From NCBI GenBank assembly GCA_030762935.1, contig CM060900.1:439579259-439643258 (forward strand): a DNA stretch of 64,000 bases, given 5' to 3'. The DNA is from Hymenopus coronatus. Its lineage: Eukaryota; Arthropoda; Insecta; Mantodea; Hymenopodidae. A program made the translations under genes and the position numbers. Positions 1 to 12,624 of this stretch are shown in pieces (position 1 is the first letter of the stretch; every line of letters begins with the position of its first letter). The notes below the pieces were generated by a model. That model saw only the letters and a program-made list of their open reading frames with translations. It was not told the DNA's origin and searched no databases.

Positions 1-800
1 TTGCTTCAATGTATGCTACCTCCAGTTTGGTTATTTATCATAAACTGCTCTTTTGTTCTGTGGTATTAGATCCTTCAAATTATTGCAGAGTAATTTTTCA
101 GGGCTGTATTTACTTTCTGGAGCTAAGCAGATGTTATGTTTTGTGAATTATGTGGATTTTGTAGTGAGTGTTTGGCTGGAAAGTAAATGTACTGAAGCTC
201 ATTATGGTATTTTGCTCTGGTTTTTTAATATTGCTATTTCCTTGTTAATGATTTGTTTGTGGAAGTAATTATTTATGCTGCTTGGTTATGTTTGGGTATT
301 CTTGTCCAGATACTTTTTCTGTTAATGGGGTGTATAACAATCTATGGATTAAACTATTTAGAACAGCATGTTTATGTGGGACTGGTTTGAAACCTGTTTT
401 TTATGCAGTTTTCTGTAGATACCAAAGTTAATTTTGCTTTCGGATCTAATTTATATCTAGAAATAGTAATGTGCTTGTATTTTCATCTTCCATAGTAAAT
501 TGAATTGCTCTATTTTGTTAATTGAGTAATTTGATAGAATCTTGAATGACTTCGAGAGCCATTCTTCTAATCTATAAATCCTTTAAACCACATATGTTTG
601 CTCAAGTTTCTGCTGTGATTATTCTGCATAAATTTAGAGTAAAGACTGCTTTATAATGTATGGAAATATACTTATTTTTTCTACATTTTATAGGTTAAAT
701 AGAATAAATAAAAGAATGCAAAGCTTAGTGATAAATGGTTTGAATCTGTAGAGTGCCTAAAATATCAGACTTCAAAACCCTGTTTTACATTTTGAAACTA
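1..800. other. AT-rich intronic/intergenic sequence, no gene seen
   Basis: No exon, RNA gene or recognisable repeat. The open frames are short and have no protein-like composition. By position this is most likely an upstream intron of the Itpr gene whose exons begin at 8821. Confidence 0.5.
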
Positions 801-887
801 TTAACCCTTCGTAGGGTCTTTTTTGACCCTACAGATGATAATATGATAATAACTTTATTAATGCAATTTGCAATTAGTCAAGCTTCC

Positions 888-957
<70 letters not shown>

Positions 958-1725
958 TCTAACTATAATTTTTTTCCCTTTAATCTTTATTTTAAATTGA
1001 TTTCACTGTCTTAGTTTTGAGGTAAAGTGAGACTATCTGCTTGGGGTCATATTTGGTGTTAATTTGAATTCTACTCATAAACAGACACAAGAAAATGCAA
1101 CATTGATACAAAAAATGTGTAACTGTCTAACCAAGTTCATTATTGTAATGAATACTCCTATAAAAATAAACTGGCAGTTCTAATATGAGAGAAAGTGGTA
1201 TGTTGTGTCAAATGTTAGATAACATTGCATTTTCTAGAGACTTCAGTCTTCAACAGGTACTGAAAGATATTACTAGAAATGATAGTGACATTGATGAAGA
1301 TGATGTATTTTATAGTGATGTAGATGATGATAACACAGAAGAAGAAAATGTGATTCAAGATAAAGTTGATGTTGGCAGTGTGAGTGTTGAAGATGGAGAT
1401 CAGAACAATGAAAAGCCTCAGATTGTATCAAAAAGTGGGCTGATTGTTTATGATACAGTACCTCCACAGCACAAACAAATCAGTAGAAATAGTATACGAC
1501 ATGTAAATGTTCCGTGTTTCTGCTGTTCATACTGGGAAAATCTGTGAAAGTTTGTAGAATTTATTTTTCCAACTCTAGTTCAATATTATTGCAAGTAAGA
1601 GTTGCACTTATTTTCAGTATAGTAGAGTACATAACATGAAATGTTTCCAAAAGTTATTAAATGTAAACTACTCCCCAAAATAAGAAAAAAACTCTGGGGT
1701 CATAAAAGACTCCAGATAGGTAACT
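801..1725 (+). mobile_element. piggyBac-like element relic
   Basis: The left end reads TTAA followed by CCCTTCGTAGGGTC, with a short palindrome (GTAGGGTC/GACCCTAC) at 811-832. TTAA plus a CCC-rich end is the hallmark of piggyBac-type elements. A diverged inverted counterpart (GGGGTCA...AGACTCC...GGTAA) lies around 1696-1725. Between them the frame at 1185-1547 encodes about 120 residues: an acidic stretch rich in Asp and Glu, then a segment like PPQHKQISRNSIRH, which resembles the N-terminal part of piggyBac transposases. The catalytic DDD domain is absent, so this is a truncated, non-functional copy. A (TA)n run sits inside it. Family assignment is an inference from the ends and the acidic N-terminus. 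Confidence 0.45.
890..955. repeat. (TA)n microsatellite, 66 bp
   Basis: Uninterrupted alternating A/T of 66 bases lying inside the piggyBac-like relic. The length is likely polymorphic. Confidence 0.97.
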
Positions 1726-1979
1726 TGATAGGATGATAGGTATGAAAGGATAAGCATGTGAAGATTACAGTTTACATTTTATGGAGTTATTTTCTTCCTG
1801 GTGCACTCATCTGGCAAAATAGTAGACAGTAAGGGTGGTGTGTGAATTTATTAAATTTCTATCTCTGTTATTTCGAAATATAATTTGTTATTTACTCCCT
1901 GAGTTAATACAAATATCTGCTAAAACAGGAACAGTGGATATTAGGCATTATAAATGTGCTATATAGAAATTCACATGAT

Positions 1980-2650
1980 AAAAGCATTCCCTTACATATA
2001 CAAGTCCTGGCACAGATATTTAGATGATATATTTGCCATCATAGACAGGAAATAAATGGAGGGTGCCGTAAAGTTACTACAAGGTGCAGGGGTAAAGTTT
2101 ACAATGCATATTAGAAGACCAAAGAATTACTGTTTCTAGATTAAAACTCATCCAAAATGGAGAAGCAATACAATATGGAATACATATTCTACATGAAAGG
2201 TCAGGGTTTCAGCATTCTAGCCCCAGATCACATAAAAATGCAATATTCAACAGTTTAATTTACAGATTGATAAGCACCTCTCTGAAAGCAATGGAATACA
2301 AAAAACAAAAAAAAAAAACAAAAAAAAAAAAATAATAATAACAACATTAATAAAAACAATAGCTGAAATTAATGATGTTGATAAAAATATCACTGACAGA
2401 AAGATTAGAAAATTAACCAGAAAAAGGCAAATCAAACAGAGGAAAAATGTAGATATAAAAATAATTTGCTACCCTTGTGCTTTCGACAAATTCCAAAAAA
2501 CATTCAATAAATTTAATATAGCCCAAGCACCTTACAATAGATTCAGTAGAGGAAAGATGTTGAAATCTGACAATATTCCACTATCAAAACAGAAACAACA
2601 TAATTAAATATCTTGTAAAATAACTTATAAGTTTGAGACACGTGAAGTAG
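1980..2650 (+). mobile_element. Penelope-like retroelement RT fragment
   Basis: Plus-strand translation with frame changes shows a reverse-transcriptase active-site block (WHRYLDDIFAI) near 2010-2045. It is followed by the Penelope-type post-RT region (SHKNAIFNSLIYR near 2228-2270) and a lysine-rich linker with a NKF motif around 2400-2560. Several stops and frameshifts are present, so it is dead. An A-rich tract at 2304-2341 interrupts it. A short block at 3416-3460 resembles sequence seen near 32131 and may belong to the same family's end. Confidence 0.6.
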
Positions 2651-5600
2651 TTTAAGTATATTAGCACGAGTCAGAATACTGACACCTCACTTAAAATAGA
2701 ATTACCCAAAATGTATGTTGCAAGGGTGTTTACTTCTTCAGTTGAAGTCTTAATTAAACTACCAAGATTCTGATAAGATATACTTAGGGAATACGAAGAA
2801 GAATATAGCAACTAAATTAAATGAATGTTACCACAATATAAAATATGTACAAACAATCTGCAGTAGCAAACCATTTTTGGATAGAAAACCACACAACAGA
2901 AAAGGTGGCAAAATTAAAGTACATCAGAAGACTACAAGAAGTAACTTGTGAGAAAAAGTATAAATTAAAGAGTTCCAAAAATAACTAATGAACTTTTAAA
3001 TACTACCTGGCAGAGATCTCTTCATGAAATTCATTAGCCAGGCAACAGAGGGCACCAAAGAGCTAAACCGAACAGCAGAATCCAACTCCAGGCTAGTTGA
3101 TGTAAAAGCAAATGATGTGAGGGATACCTCTTAAAATATATCCTGCATATGAATGATTATGTAAGTAAGTGGAGTAAAAGAGTATTTTAATTGGCTCACT
3201 CTTTCAACAGATTGGTATACCTTCACCCTGTGAAAGTTCCAAAATGCTTCAAAGTTAATTTGAGTATTTAATATATTAGAAAACCTGTCAAAGAAAATAT
3301 ATCAAAACCTCAACTCTTAAGACAAGCATTTTTTTGTGAAACCACTGAGTATCCATGCTTTCAAAAGCATGTTTATAAATAAGGAATACTTTCAGTTGTG
3401 CTAATTAACTTTTAAAAGTCTGATGATGTGGGAAACAGCCTTTGAAACTTGTTCTAGGTAAATATCTAAAGTAACAAAGCTTAAGAGAATTAAGCTCAAC
3501 TTATTTTTTAAAATTTCAACCAAAATGAGTGTGAATGACATTGCAACATTACTTTACTCATATAAGTTCTACAGAACATTCTTTGAAGTTCTTTGTGCCC
3601 ATCCTCAACTTTTTCTCCAACTGCCCTTATTGGTGTTAAACAAGGTTTGCCTTCGGGAGCTCTAGTGCTACCATGATGAATTTGCTTAGATCAGAATTTT
3701 AAAATTCATGTTTTAAAGTCCATGTTTTAAATTATAAAATCTTCACCTCTACTGTCACTTCTACTGTTTTTATACAAAAGTTTACTTCTGTGTTGATACT
3801 GTTTTTCAGCCCAAAAACATATGTACACTTGACTTCACCAAATGTTTTATTTTTATTGCCCTTGAAGTGTTTTTGATTTGTACTTCCTAATTCATCATGT
3901 TTTTGCATGTAGAGATATTTGCAATCCTTGCACTGAGTTTGATAGATTGTAAATTTTCTGTATATTGATGGAATGAACATTTCAGAAGATTTTGCATGAT
4001 ATATTTGTTGTATGAAGCTGAGCTGGTATTAAAATTTTTGTATGTTTTACTGAAGCTATTGAAGTTCTGTGAATACTACATGTGTTTTTCATAAGTGCTG
4101 TTGTTCTTGTCCAGTGTTGGTTCTCTAATGATTTGTGTTCTCTGAATTCTTTTGAATTTCTGTATTTCCTGTTTGTTTTCTTGTATCATTTGTATGTTCA
4201 AAGTTTGCAATTGTTTGAACCTATACTTCATTGTTAATGACTTCCATGAAGAAATACATTACACCATGTTGTTTATCCATAAATTAATATCAATAGACAC
4301 AAGTTAGTCTGAAGCATTAGTGAATTGATTCAGTTGGCAAAAAATTAATCTTTGGGATCGCAGAACTGAACCTGGAATACATAAGCTATAAAAGCTAAAA
4401 TGGCAACGTAGCATTGTTAGTCTCCCATTTTATTTGTTAGTTTTATCATCTTCCACCTGTCACTTAACCACATAGCATAAAAAGCATTGCCAAGCTCAGT
4501 CAGGTAAGTATCAGATTTAGCAGCAATACAGAACTGCAGGCATAGACTGAAAATCAGCTTGTGGTCAGTGTGCCTCAGACTTTTTTCTTTTCTTAACACT
4601 AAAGTATATGTATCACATATCATATTTTTATTGTATTCAGGTTCATGTTGCCTTGAAGGAAATTTTGGGACATTTTTGGATAGGTCAGTGGTAATTAAAC
4701 TTATTTATGCCCTCTTCTGGGGCATATGTATTAATCCAGTGGGCTCAAGTTTGAATCTTGGTTGGGTAAGATTTTGCTTATGATGTTGGATTGTTGACAT
4801 ATCTGGTTCCAATAACATCTGGTATGTGCAATGACATGGATATTGGCAAAAGTGCTTATTGTTCTGCTGTTTTGCTTTGAACACTTCATAGTAAAGCTCA
4901 CTTTCATTTTGACAATGACTAAAGATGTCTAGAGGAATTATTTGATTTGTTTCTTATGTTCATAACTACCCTTTGTTTTTGTAGCTCAGTGTTACTAATA
5001 ATTAACAATAAAATACCTATTTGTATACAATATTTTCCATAATTTCACAAAATTTGTGACTTGCTGCAACTCCTCCATGTGATTACTGTTATCTATCACT
5101 GTGCAATTTTGTACAGAGTGGCAGCAGCTGTCTAGCTTGCACACATACTTTCATGTAGCTGTGAGCATTTAAACCCAAATAATTATGGGTTGGAAGCCAT
5201 TTGGAATTATTGTTGTTAATAAGTTCTGAATCTTTTAACTTGAAAAGTTGTTTCAATGCTGCCAGGTTTAACCTCTTATTAAACAATCAAAATTAATTTG
5301 TAATCATTAATTTTTTTTATCAAAAACTTGTTGGAACATACTTCAAAGACTGTTGCCTCAATCATCAACCTAGACTCACTGCTGCGCTTCCTCCTGTGGA
5401 TTATATATGTTATTTTCTGTCTGGACATACTGATTGACAAGATCAGTTTCATATGTAACATAAAAATTCCAACAAACATGTTTATTTTTGTATATAAATT
5501 ATTTGTTTCTAAATGGAGAGTTCTTTGGGTTTTCAAATGGTTCTTAAATGCTCTGCAACTGCCAATTGTTCAGCCTGATTATATTTTATGGTTTATATTT

Positions 5601-6239
5601 GTGCTTTAAACCTTGTGTCCATATTCCTCTTTGTCTTTCATATTTATATTTCCCCCGCACTCATTACATCCAATTTCCATAAATACTGAAATTGTGTCCT
5701 TTGTATTGATCCCTAGTCTGTTTTTAAGCAATGCTTGTTGAGTGGGACTAATGTTATACCATGTTCATATTCCACCCCTGGGTTTTCCAGAAAATGTTCA
5801 AGAAATTTTAAGTCTAAATAAGTAGGATACAAGTATATAAATTTGACTCATTAATGCTATAATTTACTATAATTTTGAGTAATGTATAAATACTTCACTG
5901 TGCTTCTCCAAAGGGGTAGACATTACATGTTTTTCTTGTTGAGCTATGGAAATATTGATGATAATTAAGCATGAAGTAATAGGTTGAATATTTGCTTCAT
6001 CTACTTTTTGAATTAATGCATACTAGTTATGAAGGTTGCAATCTAAGATACATTTTCCTCTTGCTGCATGCACCAGTGTTTAAATATTTGTAATTTCATG
6101 ATGTATGCACCTCCAGTTATTATAAACTTCTTTATTTCAGTTGTTAAGGATACACTCTTTTTATATTAAGAGGTGCTGCCCAAAAATTTCTAAAATACAC
6201 TACGAAATTCAATCATACTCTATCTGTATCTTTTCACCA
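2651..6239. other. Intronic sequence, mostly unassigned
   Basis: No IP3 receptor exon was recognised. The minus-strand frame at 3732-3980 (IYQTQCKDCKYLYM) resembles the GIY-YIG start of Penelope-like elements and may be an old fragment. The B-box-like GTTTGAATCTTGG near 4750 may be a decayed tRNA-type SINE. Nothing else could be identified. Confidence 0.4.
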
Positions 6240-6247
6240 CCACTACC

Positions 6248-7372
6248 TAGAGTGACCAGATCAATGTTTTCCGAATACTAACAACACATTAAATCCCATT
6301 TATTCATTGAGGGGGGGGGAACTATTGTTTCATAGGAGAGTGGATGAATTTTTAAAGCAAGCCATTTGTGTTTTGTAGTTTTAAGGTGAAAACCCAAAAC
6401 CATCGCACCTCTTGAAACTATAGATATGTATTGTCTGTTTGGCAGTGTTTTAGCTAGTGGGATGGGGTGCCCTTCCAAGCTGGTAGGGGTTTAGCAAGTG
6501 GAAGGAGGTAGTGTTTTCTTAGTTTGAAGCAAGCGAGGGGTAAAGGTGCATAACATAGTGGAAGAAGGAAGCACTGTTGCCTTAGTATTTGTGTGTTCAC
6601 TGTGTACTGTCTGATTTCTGTAGATTTTGAAGACTCGTCATCTGACTCTGAGTAAAGTATTGCAATACTGTTGACTGTTTTGCCTGGGTGGAACGAGTTT
6701 AGCATGCATGTACCCCTCCCACAGGTTAAAAAAGTGTTACTTGAGTGATAAGCCACCCCAACCCACTAGCTATAACACTGCTGAACAGACAGTAACAATG
6801 ATACCCCATGCATTATGCTACTCTTTCTATATGACCCAGGGTAAAACATGTTAACTATGGACCTATATTTCTTGAAAATCATTGATTGTGTACTTTCTTT
6901 TTTTACTTCCATTTTTCAATCACCACTGCCTATCATCCTCAGCATTATTAAATGTGAAACATTGCTTTAACATAAGCTTGAAGAAAGTTATATTTTCATG
7001 ATAACTTAATAGAAGAAATCATGTGTTCAATTGAAACAAATGAGCAACATAATTAGAGCAGGAAATATAATTCAATATGAATATCAGATTCTGTTATGAT
7101 TGTTTTGTCATTTAACAGGAAGCAAAGTCAACACATGTCCTTTTATGAACAATAAAACTCTGTTTAAAATATGTTATTTTCATATTACCATAGAAACATG
7201 TACTATTGAACTTGGATGTTATATAATGCATTTCAACATTTGTTAGGTACACTTTGTTTTTGAAAGGTAGAAAGCTGGACATTTAGGCTTTATTGTAGAA
7301 AGCCAATCAGACACTCACAAAATACTGAAAAGTAGGACATGTCCGGTAAAATATGGACATCTGGTCATCCTA
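6248..7372. mobile_element. hAT-like non-autonomous DNA transposon
   Basis: The ends are inverted repeats: TAGAGTGACCAGAT at 6248 and ATCTGGTCATCCTA ending at 7372, with GTCC-type sequence just inside the right end. The flanking octamers CCACTACC (6240-6247) and CCATTAGC (7373-7380) agree at 6 of 8 positions, as expected for an aged 8-bp hAT target duplication. GTGACCAGATG-type ends are known from hAT elements. No transposase frame of useful length remains, so this is either a non-autonomous derivative or a decayed copy. The interior was not recognised. Confidence 0.6.
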
Positions 7373-8820
7373 CCATTAGCTTAAAAATAATCCCCTTGGG
7401 AGTGCAGACACAAGTCTCGATGCTTATGCTACAAATAGAACTGCAACCTATTTTGGCAAGCGTGTTTAGTACTTCTAGCATTTATTTTGTACTAAGTTGC
7501 TACACATTATGAATGTGGCTAGGCATTCAGCCCAGGTGCTTAGCCAGCCATTCAATATACCCAATTCAATTTGTATATACAATTTATAATTTTTGTAAAA
7601 TTACAGAATACCTTTCTATGTATACATTAGTTACAGTTATACCTTAACCCAGATAATTTGGCCAGGCCATTTAGATTAAATATACACAAAACCAAATTTT
7701 ATGTAGACATTTCTAATAATTCAACTTATACATTGCAGAGTCAAAATGGATACACTAGACATAGAGTAGTTAATTTTTTTTTTTTTTGGGGGGGGGAGGG
7801 GGACAAACGCTCACAGGTGATGAAAGCTGTATGTGGCCATGCATTGTAATGATGAGGGACCCAGTTGTTTGTGTGCCACTTCTCTGGATGTTTCTGTGTC
7901 ACATTCTCTCTTAGCTATCTTAGGTCATGATGAAATGCTGCATTAACCACCCAACCAAGAAGTATGAATTTATTGTGGATTATCTTTCATAATCAAAGAA
8001 ACATCAATAAAGACTTGAAGCTGGTCTTGATTTTCTAGCCTTTCTATGGCCAAGGGGCTTTTCCATTGAGACAATTTCTACTTTTTTCAAGGTCATGTCC
8101 ATAAACTCAGATTTCATTGCTTTTGGTGATCCCAAAAATTAATTCGGGTAGTTTGAAGCAGTTACTGAAGTTTCCTGAAGACTTTTTGTCATACTTGTTT
8201 TGTTTATCATTCAGCAATTGAGTCACTACTTAGCAGCAATCCTTCTCATGTTCATTTCTTCTAAAATCTACTTACATGTGACATATGACAATTTCATTAT
8301 ATTACAGGAGTGTTGGTTGGTCTGCCTGTGATCTTTTATTATTGCATTCTACGCAACAGTGACATTTTCTGGAGTAATGATGTTTGATCTGAAAATTCAT
8401 CATCCTCAACTAGTATTCTAACATTTTTGAAATGTTTAAACCATTTTAAATTTTTTGCTAGTCTAAAAGTTTATTTGCCAAAAGCCTGATATAACACTTT
8501 ATGCATTTCTGCAACAGTTTTACCAAATTTAAAATAAAACTTAGACACATATACTTTCACATCACTCATTGCTAAATTGCAATGTCAAACATACATCAGT
8601 GGATAAAAGGCTTGCCAAAACAATGTATCCAGTCTTTCTAACTACAAAGAATGCAGAAAACCACCTAGCACTGGAAGTTTGTACTCCACAAAAAAAAAAA
8701 AAAAAAAAAAAAGTATATATATATATATATATATATTTGAGTAGCACCTCATATATTTATTACAAAATAGTTGTTCATGCAATTAAAACTGATGTTAACA
8801 TTACTATTTTATGTTTACAG
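7373..8820. other. Intron upstream of the first recognised Itpr exon
   Basis: Nothing gene-like was recognised. It contains T- and G-runs (about 7772-7803), a poly(A) tract followed by a (TA)n run (8691-8737), and the splice acceptor tract ending in TTTACAG at 8820. Confidence 0.5.
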
Positions 8821-8962
8821 GTTGTACAGCATGATCCATGCAGGGGAGGAGCAGGGCATTGGAACTCCTTGTTTCGATTCAAACATCTTGCCACTGGACA
8901 ATATCTTGCAGCCGAGATAGATGATGATGAAACTTTGGATCAGATGAGATCAAAGCTAAGAG
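8821..8962 (+). CDS. Itpr: IP3 receptor exon (MIR / IP3-core beta-trefoil)
   Basis: The inositol 1,4,5-trisphosphate receptor is the ligand-gated Ca2+ release channel of the endoplasmic reticulum. This exon encodes 47 residues starting [15 protein letters not shown] and including [15 protein letters not shown], the MIR-type beta-trefoil segment of the IP3-binding core (about residue 260 onward in vertebrate type 1). The acceptor TTTACAG ends at 8820. The donor is taken as AAGAG|GTGATA, leaving one base of a split codon, because joining it to the base at 15920 gives GAT (Asp) and keeps the receptor frame. The preceding exon, which should carry the TTGR IP3-contact loop, was not found in this window. 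The following intron is 6,957 bp. Confidence 0.96.
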
Positions 8963-9299
8963 GTGATAATTTTGTATAAAAAAGGAAATGTGTGAAATGC
9001 TACAATTGCCATGTTTTATTCATGGTTATCCTTTTAATGTGAAAATTGGGTCAGTCAAATAACATTTGGCTGCCTAAAAGGCAACAGTAATTAGAAATGA
9101 AGTTTGATTGCTGCTTCAATTTATACTTAATTTAGTCAGTTCACCCTCCCCATATGGAGCATTTACAAACCTGAAAACTTACATGTGAGTGCCTAGGGTC
9201 AGAAGAATGTTGAGGAGCCAATGACAATTAATCCTAAAATGAAGAATCTGAATTGCAAGAATCAGGATTTGCAAAAAAGGGAGTGATGAATTGGGGCAA

Positions 9300-9487
9300 A
9301 ATAGATGACAGGAAAGGTGATGATGAGGCAGTTACTGGAATGAATGGCAGGAGAAATTGAAGATCCCAGAGAAAATATGCCTATATGCTGCTTTGTCCAC
9401 TGCAGATCCCATATGCAGTCTCATGGGATTAAACCAGGTTGTTGATGTGAGAAGCAAGCAGTTTAACTACTTTGCCATGGCACTGCT
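9300..9487 (-). mobile_element. Decayed tRNA-derived SINE (family C)
   Basis: Similar to the better-preserved minus-strand copies at 22088-22341 and 53714-53972: it shares the segments CTGCTTTGTCCAC, ATGCAGTC, TGGGATTAAACC and GCCATGGC in order. It carries many substitutions and no poly(T) start, so it is an old copy. Confidence 0.6.
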
Positions 9488-9698
9488 GTTGCTTCAATTT
9501 GTACCAGTTTGAAAAATCTTATGAGGACGAGTTTTTTTGGCACAAAAATATTTGAGCAAATGGTTTGAGGAGAAGAAAACTTCAATGAACAACAAAAACA
9601 TGTTTTATTAAAATGTGTTGCAATGAAATCTCTTCCAAGAATGCATAATTAGAATGAAAAATACATGAAAATTGTTTTTCTTCTGGAAATAATACAGG

Positions 9699-10160
9699 AT
9701 CATTAAATTATAAGGTAACCCCTGTCGTGGCCTCTCTTCACTGTATGAGAGATCTGAGAGTCACCAGGAAAGTGGTGCTGGAAAAGGCACACTAAAATGT
9801 GTATCTTAAGATAAATTACAGAAATCTTGGCCTTCTGCTCACATATGGGCAGCACAATTTGCGAAAATATTCTTGCTTACTCGTCTAAGCTTAGCAGCAG
9901 GATTAGTGATTTTTTGCATTATATTATCACGAAGTTTCTGTTGGTTACATAGGGATTTCTGCTGCTGTGCTTAAGTGAATAAGCGAGAACATATTTAGCT
10001 TGCTATATTCCCTGTTTGGGAGCAGATGGTCAGTATTTTCAGCATTTATTTAAGGTAAGGACTCCAGTGCACCTTTGCCAGCAGCACTTTCCCAGTGGCT
10101 CTTGGATCTCTCGCACAATGGAGAGAGTCCATGAGAAGTGTTGCCTTATAATTTAATGAT
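9699..10160. mobile_element. MITE with ~100-bp terminal inverted repeats
   Basis: The left arm (about 9699-9800) and right arm (about 10059-10160) are imperfect reverse complements, e.g. GAGAGATC..GAG with CTCTTGGATCTCTC, and GGTGCTGG with CCAGCAGCAC. Pairing runs out through ATTATAAGG/CCTTATAAT to ATCATTAAAT/ATTTAATGAT. Part of the interior also pairs (TTAGCAGCAG with CTGCTGTGCTTAA). No coding capacity. The superfamily is unknown because no target-site duplication is clear outside the pairing region. Confidence 0.75.
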
Positions 10161-10968
10161 GATATATATATTTATTCTACTGAACCAAAAGAATAATGGG
10201 AAAAGATCTGTCCACTTGCTCATTCATAGTTTTTCTCTCTCTTGCTACCAGATTGGTTGGTCTTGGTTGTTAAAATTCTGTCTACATACAGGTAATTGGT
10301 TAATCTCTGACTTTCTGTGCCCAACATTTAGTAGTATATCAATGTTACAGTTGCTTTACATGCTCATAAGTTGACCAGCATATGAGATATTTTCTCTTGA
10401 AAATATCTCACACTTGCAATGCAAAAACAAACTTGGTAGATAAACATAATAAATAATTATAACTCCTTAGGGAACCTAAACCAGTAATACCATTGACACT
10501 CTGCTCCTTTCTGAATCCAACCTTGTATGTTGGGGTTGTTAGAATTAGAGCTACTACTAATATAATAGAAGCTCCTTGAATGGTATACAACTGAAGAACA
10601 AAATGGGGTGGGTGTTGGGTTGAAACTTGGCTGGTAATCCTTGGGGCGGTACTGTTAGAATCTGGGGGTATGTGTTATTGGTATTGGAATGGTGTAGTTT
10701 TGAGTTGGCTTAGCTCCGGGTTTTTATTAGCATGGAGACTCTTTCAGGTTGTGGTGAGACACAAGTGCTTTATTAACTGAGTCCGTCCTTTTTCCGCCGT
10801 AGAACACACGCGTATATTTCTTAATTTTTTTACTGTGATGTTACACTTTGCTCGTCTGCTAATGTTAATGTTTATTAATGTTGAGGCCGTGATTTATTAT
10901 GTACTATGATCTGTCTTAAAATCATTTACTTCCATCACAACTAGGGATTACACCAAGCGTTCAAATGT

Positions 10969-11180
10969 CACATCTTGGTTGTGCGGAGGTTCTTCGTCAA
11001 GTGCCTTAAAATTAAAACGTAGCCTGTTCGGCTCCATCACGAATTCTAAATTTCACATCTTGGTTGTTTGGAGGTCCTTCACCAAGTGCCTCACAATTAA
11101 AAGGTAGCCTATTTGCTCCACTACGAATTCTAAATTTCACATCTTACTGGCCCGGAGGTTCTTCACCAAGTGCCTTATAC
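10969..11180. repeat. Tandem repeat, ~85-bp unit, about 2.5 copies
   Basis: Three units begin with CACATCTT at 10969, 11054 and 11138 (spacing 85 and 84). They share GGAGGTTCTTC, CAAGTGCCT and, in the first two, AATTAAAA..GTAGCCT and ACGAATTCTAAATTT. The repeat lies in a slightly GC-richer block (about 10600-11290) that may be a mobile-element fragment I cannot name. Confidence 0.85.
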
Positions 11181-12624
11181 TATCGCCTGAACAGCGGAGA
11201 GCATTGTTTTGCTGTGTCCCGTTAGTTTTCCTTGGGCAGGGCATTCTCACCCCTTTCCCTCAGGTCAATGCACGGCAGGTAACGGACCTTGTATCCTGAG
11301 CTCATGCCTTATACATGTTAAAAGTTTTTCTACCCTTCCCATTTTCTTTGTACTTTTATATTTTCTCTTCTAAGAATTTAATTTTGCCTCTGGACAATAC
11401 ATGTACTGTCTCACCCTGGCCTGAACTTTTACTCTTAAAGCATTTACACTTCCCATGCAAAGCAAGCCAACTATCATGTCTTTTCCAAAATGGGTGCCTG
11501 TTGTCACAATATCATGGTTTTAATTAAAATGAATAAAGTACACTTCAGATGGTAGTAAGTTCTGCACTTAAATCAAAAGAAATTCTATGAAATTCAGATG
11601 GTTGCATTTTCATCTAAATATAAAATTTATACCAGATAAACTAAGAAACAGTGCATAATGGAAAGCTCATAAAAATCACAATATATATAGTAGGAGTAAA
11701 GCATTGTGACAAACAGAAATAATGTTGATGTTTAAATATTTGTTTCTATATTTGCATGTTGCAGGCAGGCATTTAATAAAATGATGCTTTGTTCTCTATA
11801 GCTAGAAATGGGAACCGCACAAAAATTCATGTGATCAATAGTGACCATTATTCTGCTAATAATAATTTGGAGATGAATGTAATAGTTGAGCATAGCAAGT
11901 TTCAAGATTTTGCAAAGAAGTTAAAAGACACTTCAGATTAGACTTGTTTTAAAGGTTCTTCTTTTTAGATTTGGTTCTTCTTTTACTTTTGGAAAATAAA
12001 CATTTATTAGCTAGTTGGTGAACTAAGGACATTGAAAATAATTTAAAGAAAACTTTACAACAAATACAGGAGGAGCAATGGGTCATCTCTTTGTATCACT
12101 GGAAAATTTGTTTTCTAGCTTTCTACAATCATTGAATAATACCTATTATAATCCATTATGGTTGTGCTGTGCCTTTGTTATTTGATAGGAGAAAAAATAT
12201 CATGGTTATCAATTTTCTGCATCAGTTAAATAATCTTTATTTAACTTTTAAGTTTATCATGGAACGTGAAGAAGAAAGTAGACTTGGGTGATCTTGTTGA
12301 ATGGAACAAAACTAGAAGAAAGCTAAAATGCATCTCTAGTGCAAACTGAAATATACAACTAGCCGTATCACATCATCTGTCATCATTTAAGATGGAGTAT
12401 AGCAAACGCATTAGTTCAGTGAGCTCATTGGATATATCTCCCAGAGTTTATAAATATAGAAATGCTTGTCGCTCAGATGCTCAAGGCCAACAATTATTCT
12501 GACTAGCTTATTAAAAATTTCAGAATGAAGGGAAGAAAAGAAAAATTAATGGCAGGAGAAAGATGAAATTTGGGCCTTCCTTAATTATATAGGAGTTACA
12601 AAGAAAATTTCAGATATAAAATAT
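11181..12624. other. Intronic sequence between the tandem repeat and the LTR element
   Basis: No known element recognised. A short frame open from 11780 to a TAG near 11940 has a protein-like composition (TKIHVINSDHYSANN...FAKKLKD) but no identifiable family; it is listed among the rejected items. Confidence 0.4.

Noticed and set aside
3416..3465. CTGATGA...GAAAC resembling a hammerhead core
   Set aside because: The segment between the two core blocks does not form a convincing stem II (U opposite U at the base), and no stem III is visible.
7658..7849. 63-codon frame with a Phe/Gly run
   Set aside because: Created by T- and G-homopolymers at about 7772-7803; no protein-like signal.
8569..8979. 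136-codon frame starting at an ATG upstream of the first exon
   Set aside because: The first two-thirds is poly(A)/(TA)n-derived intron; only the part from 8821, after the acceptor, is receptor sequence.
11780..11942. Protein-like 53-codon frame (TKIHVINSDHYSANN...FAKKLKD) ending in TAG
   Set aside because: No family recognised, no clear acceptor in phase and no neighbouring exon. Not enough to call a gene; a database search would decide.
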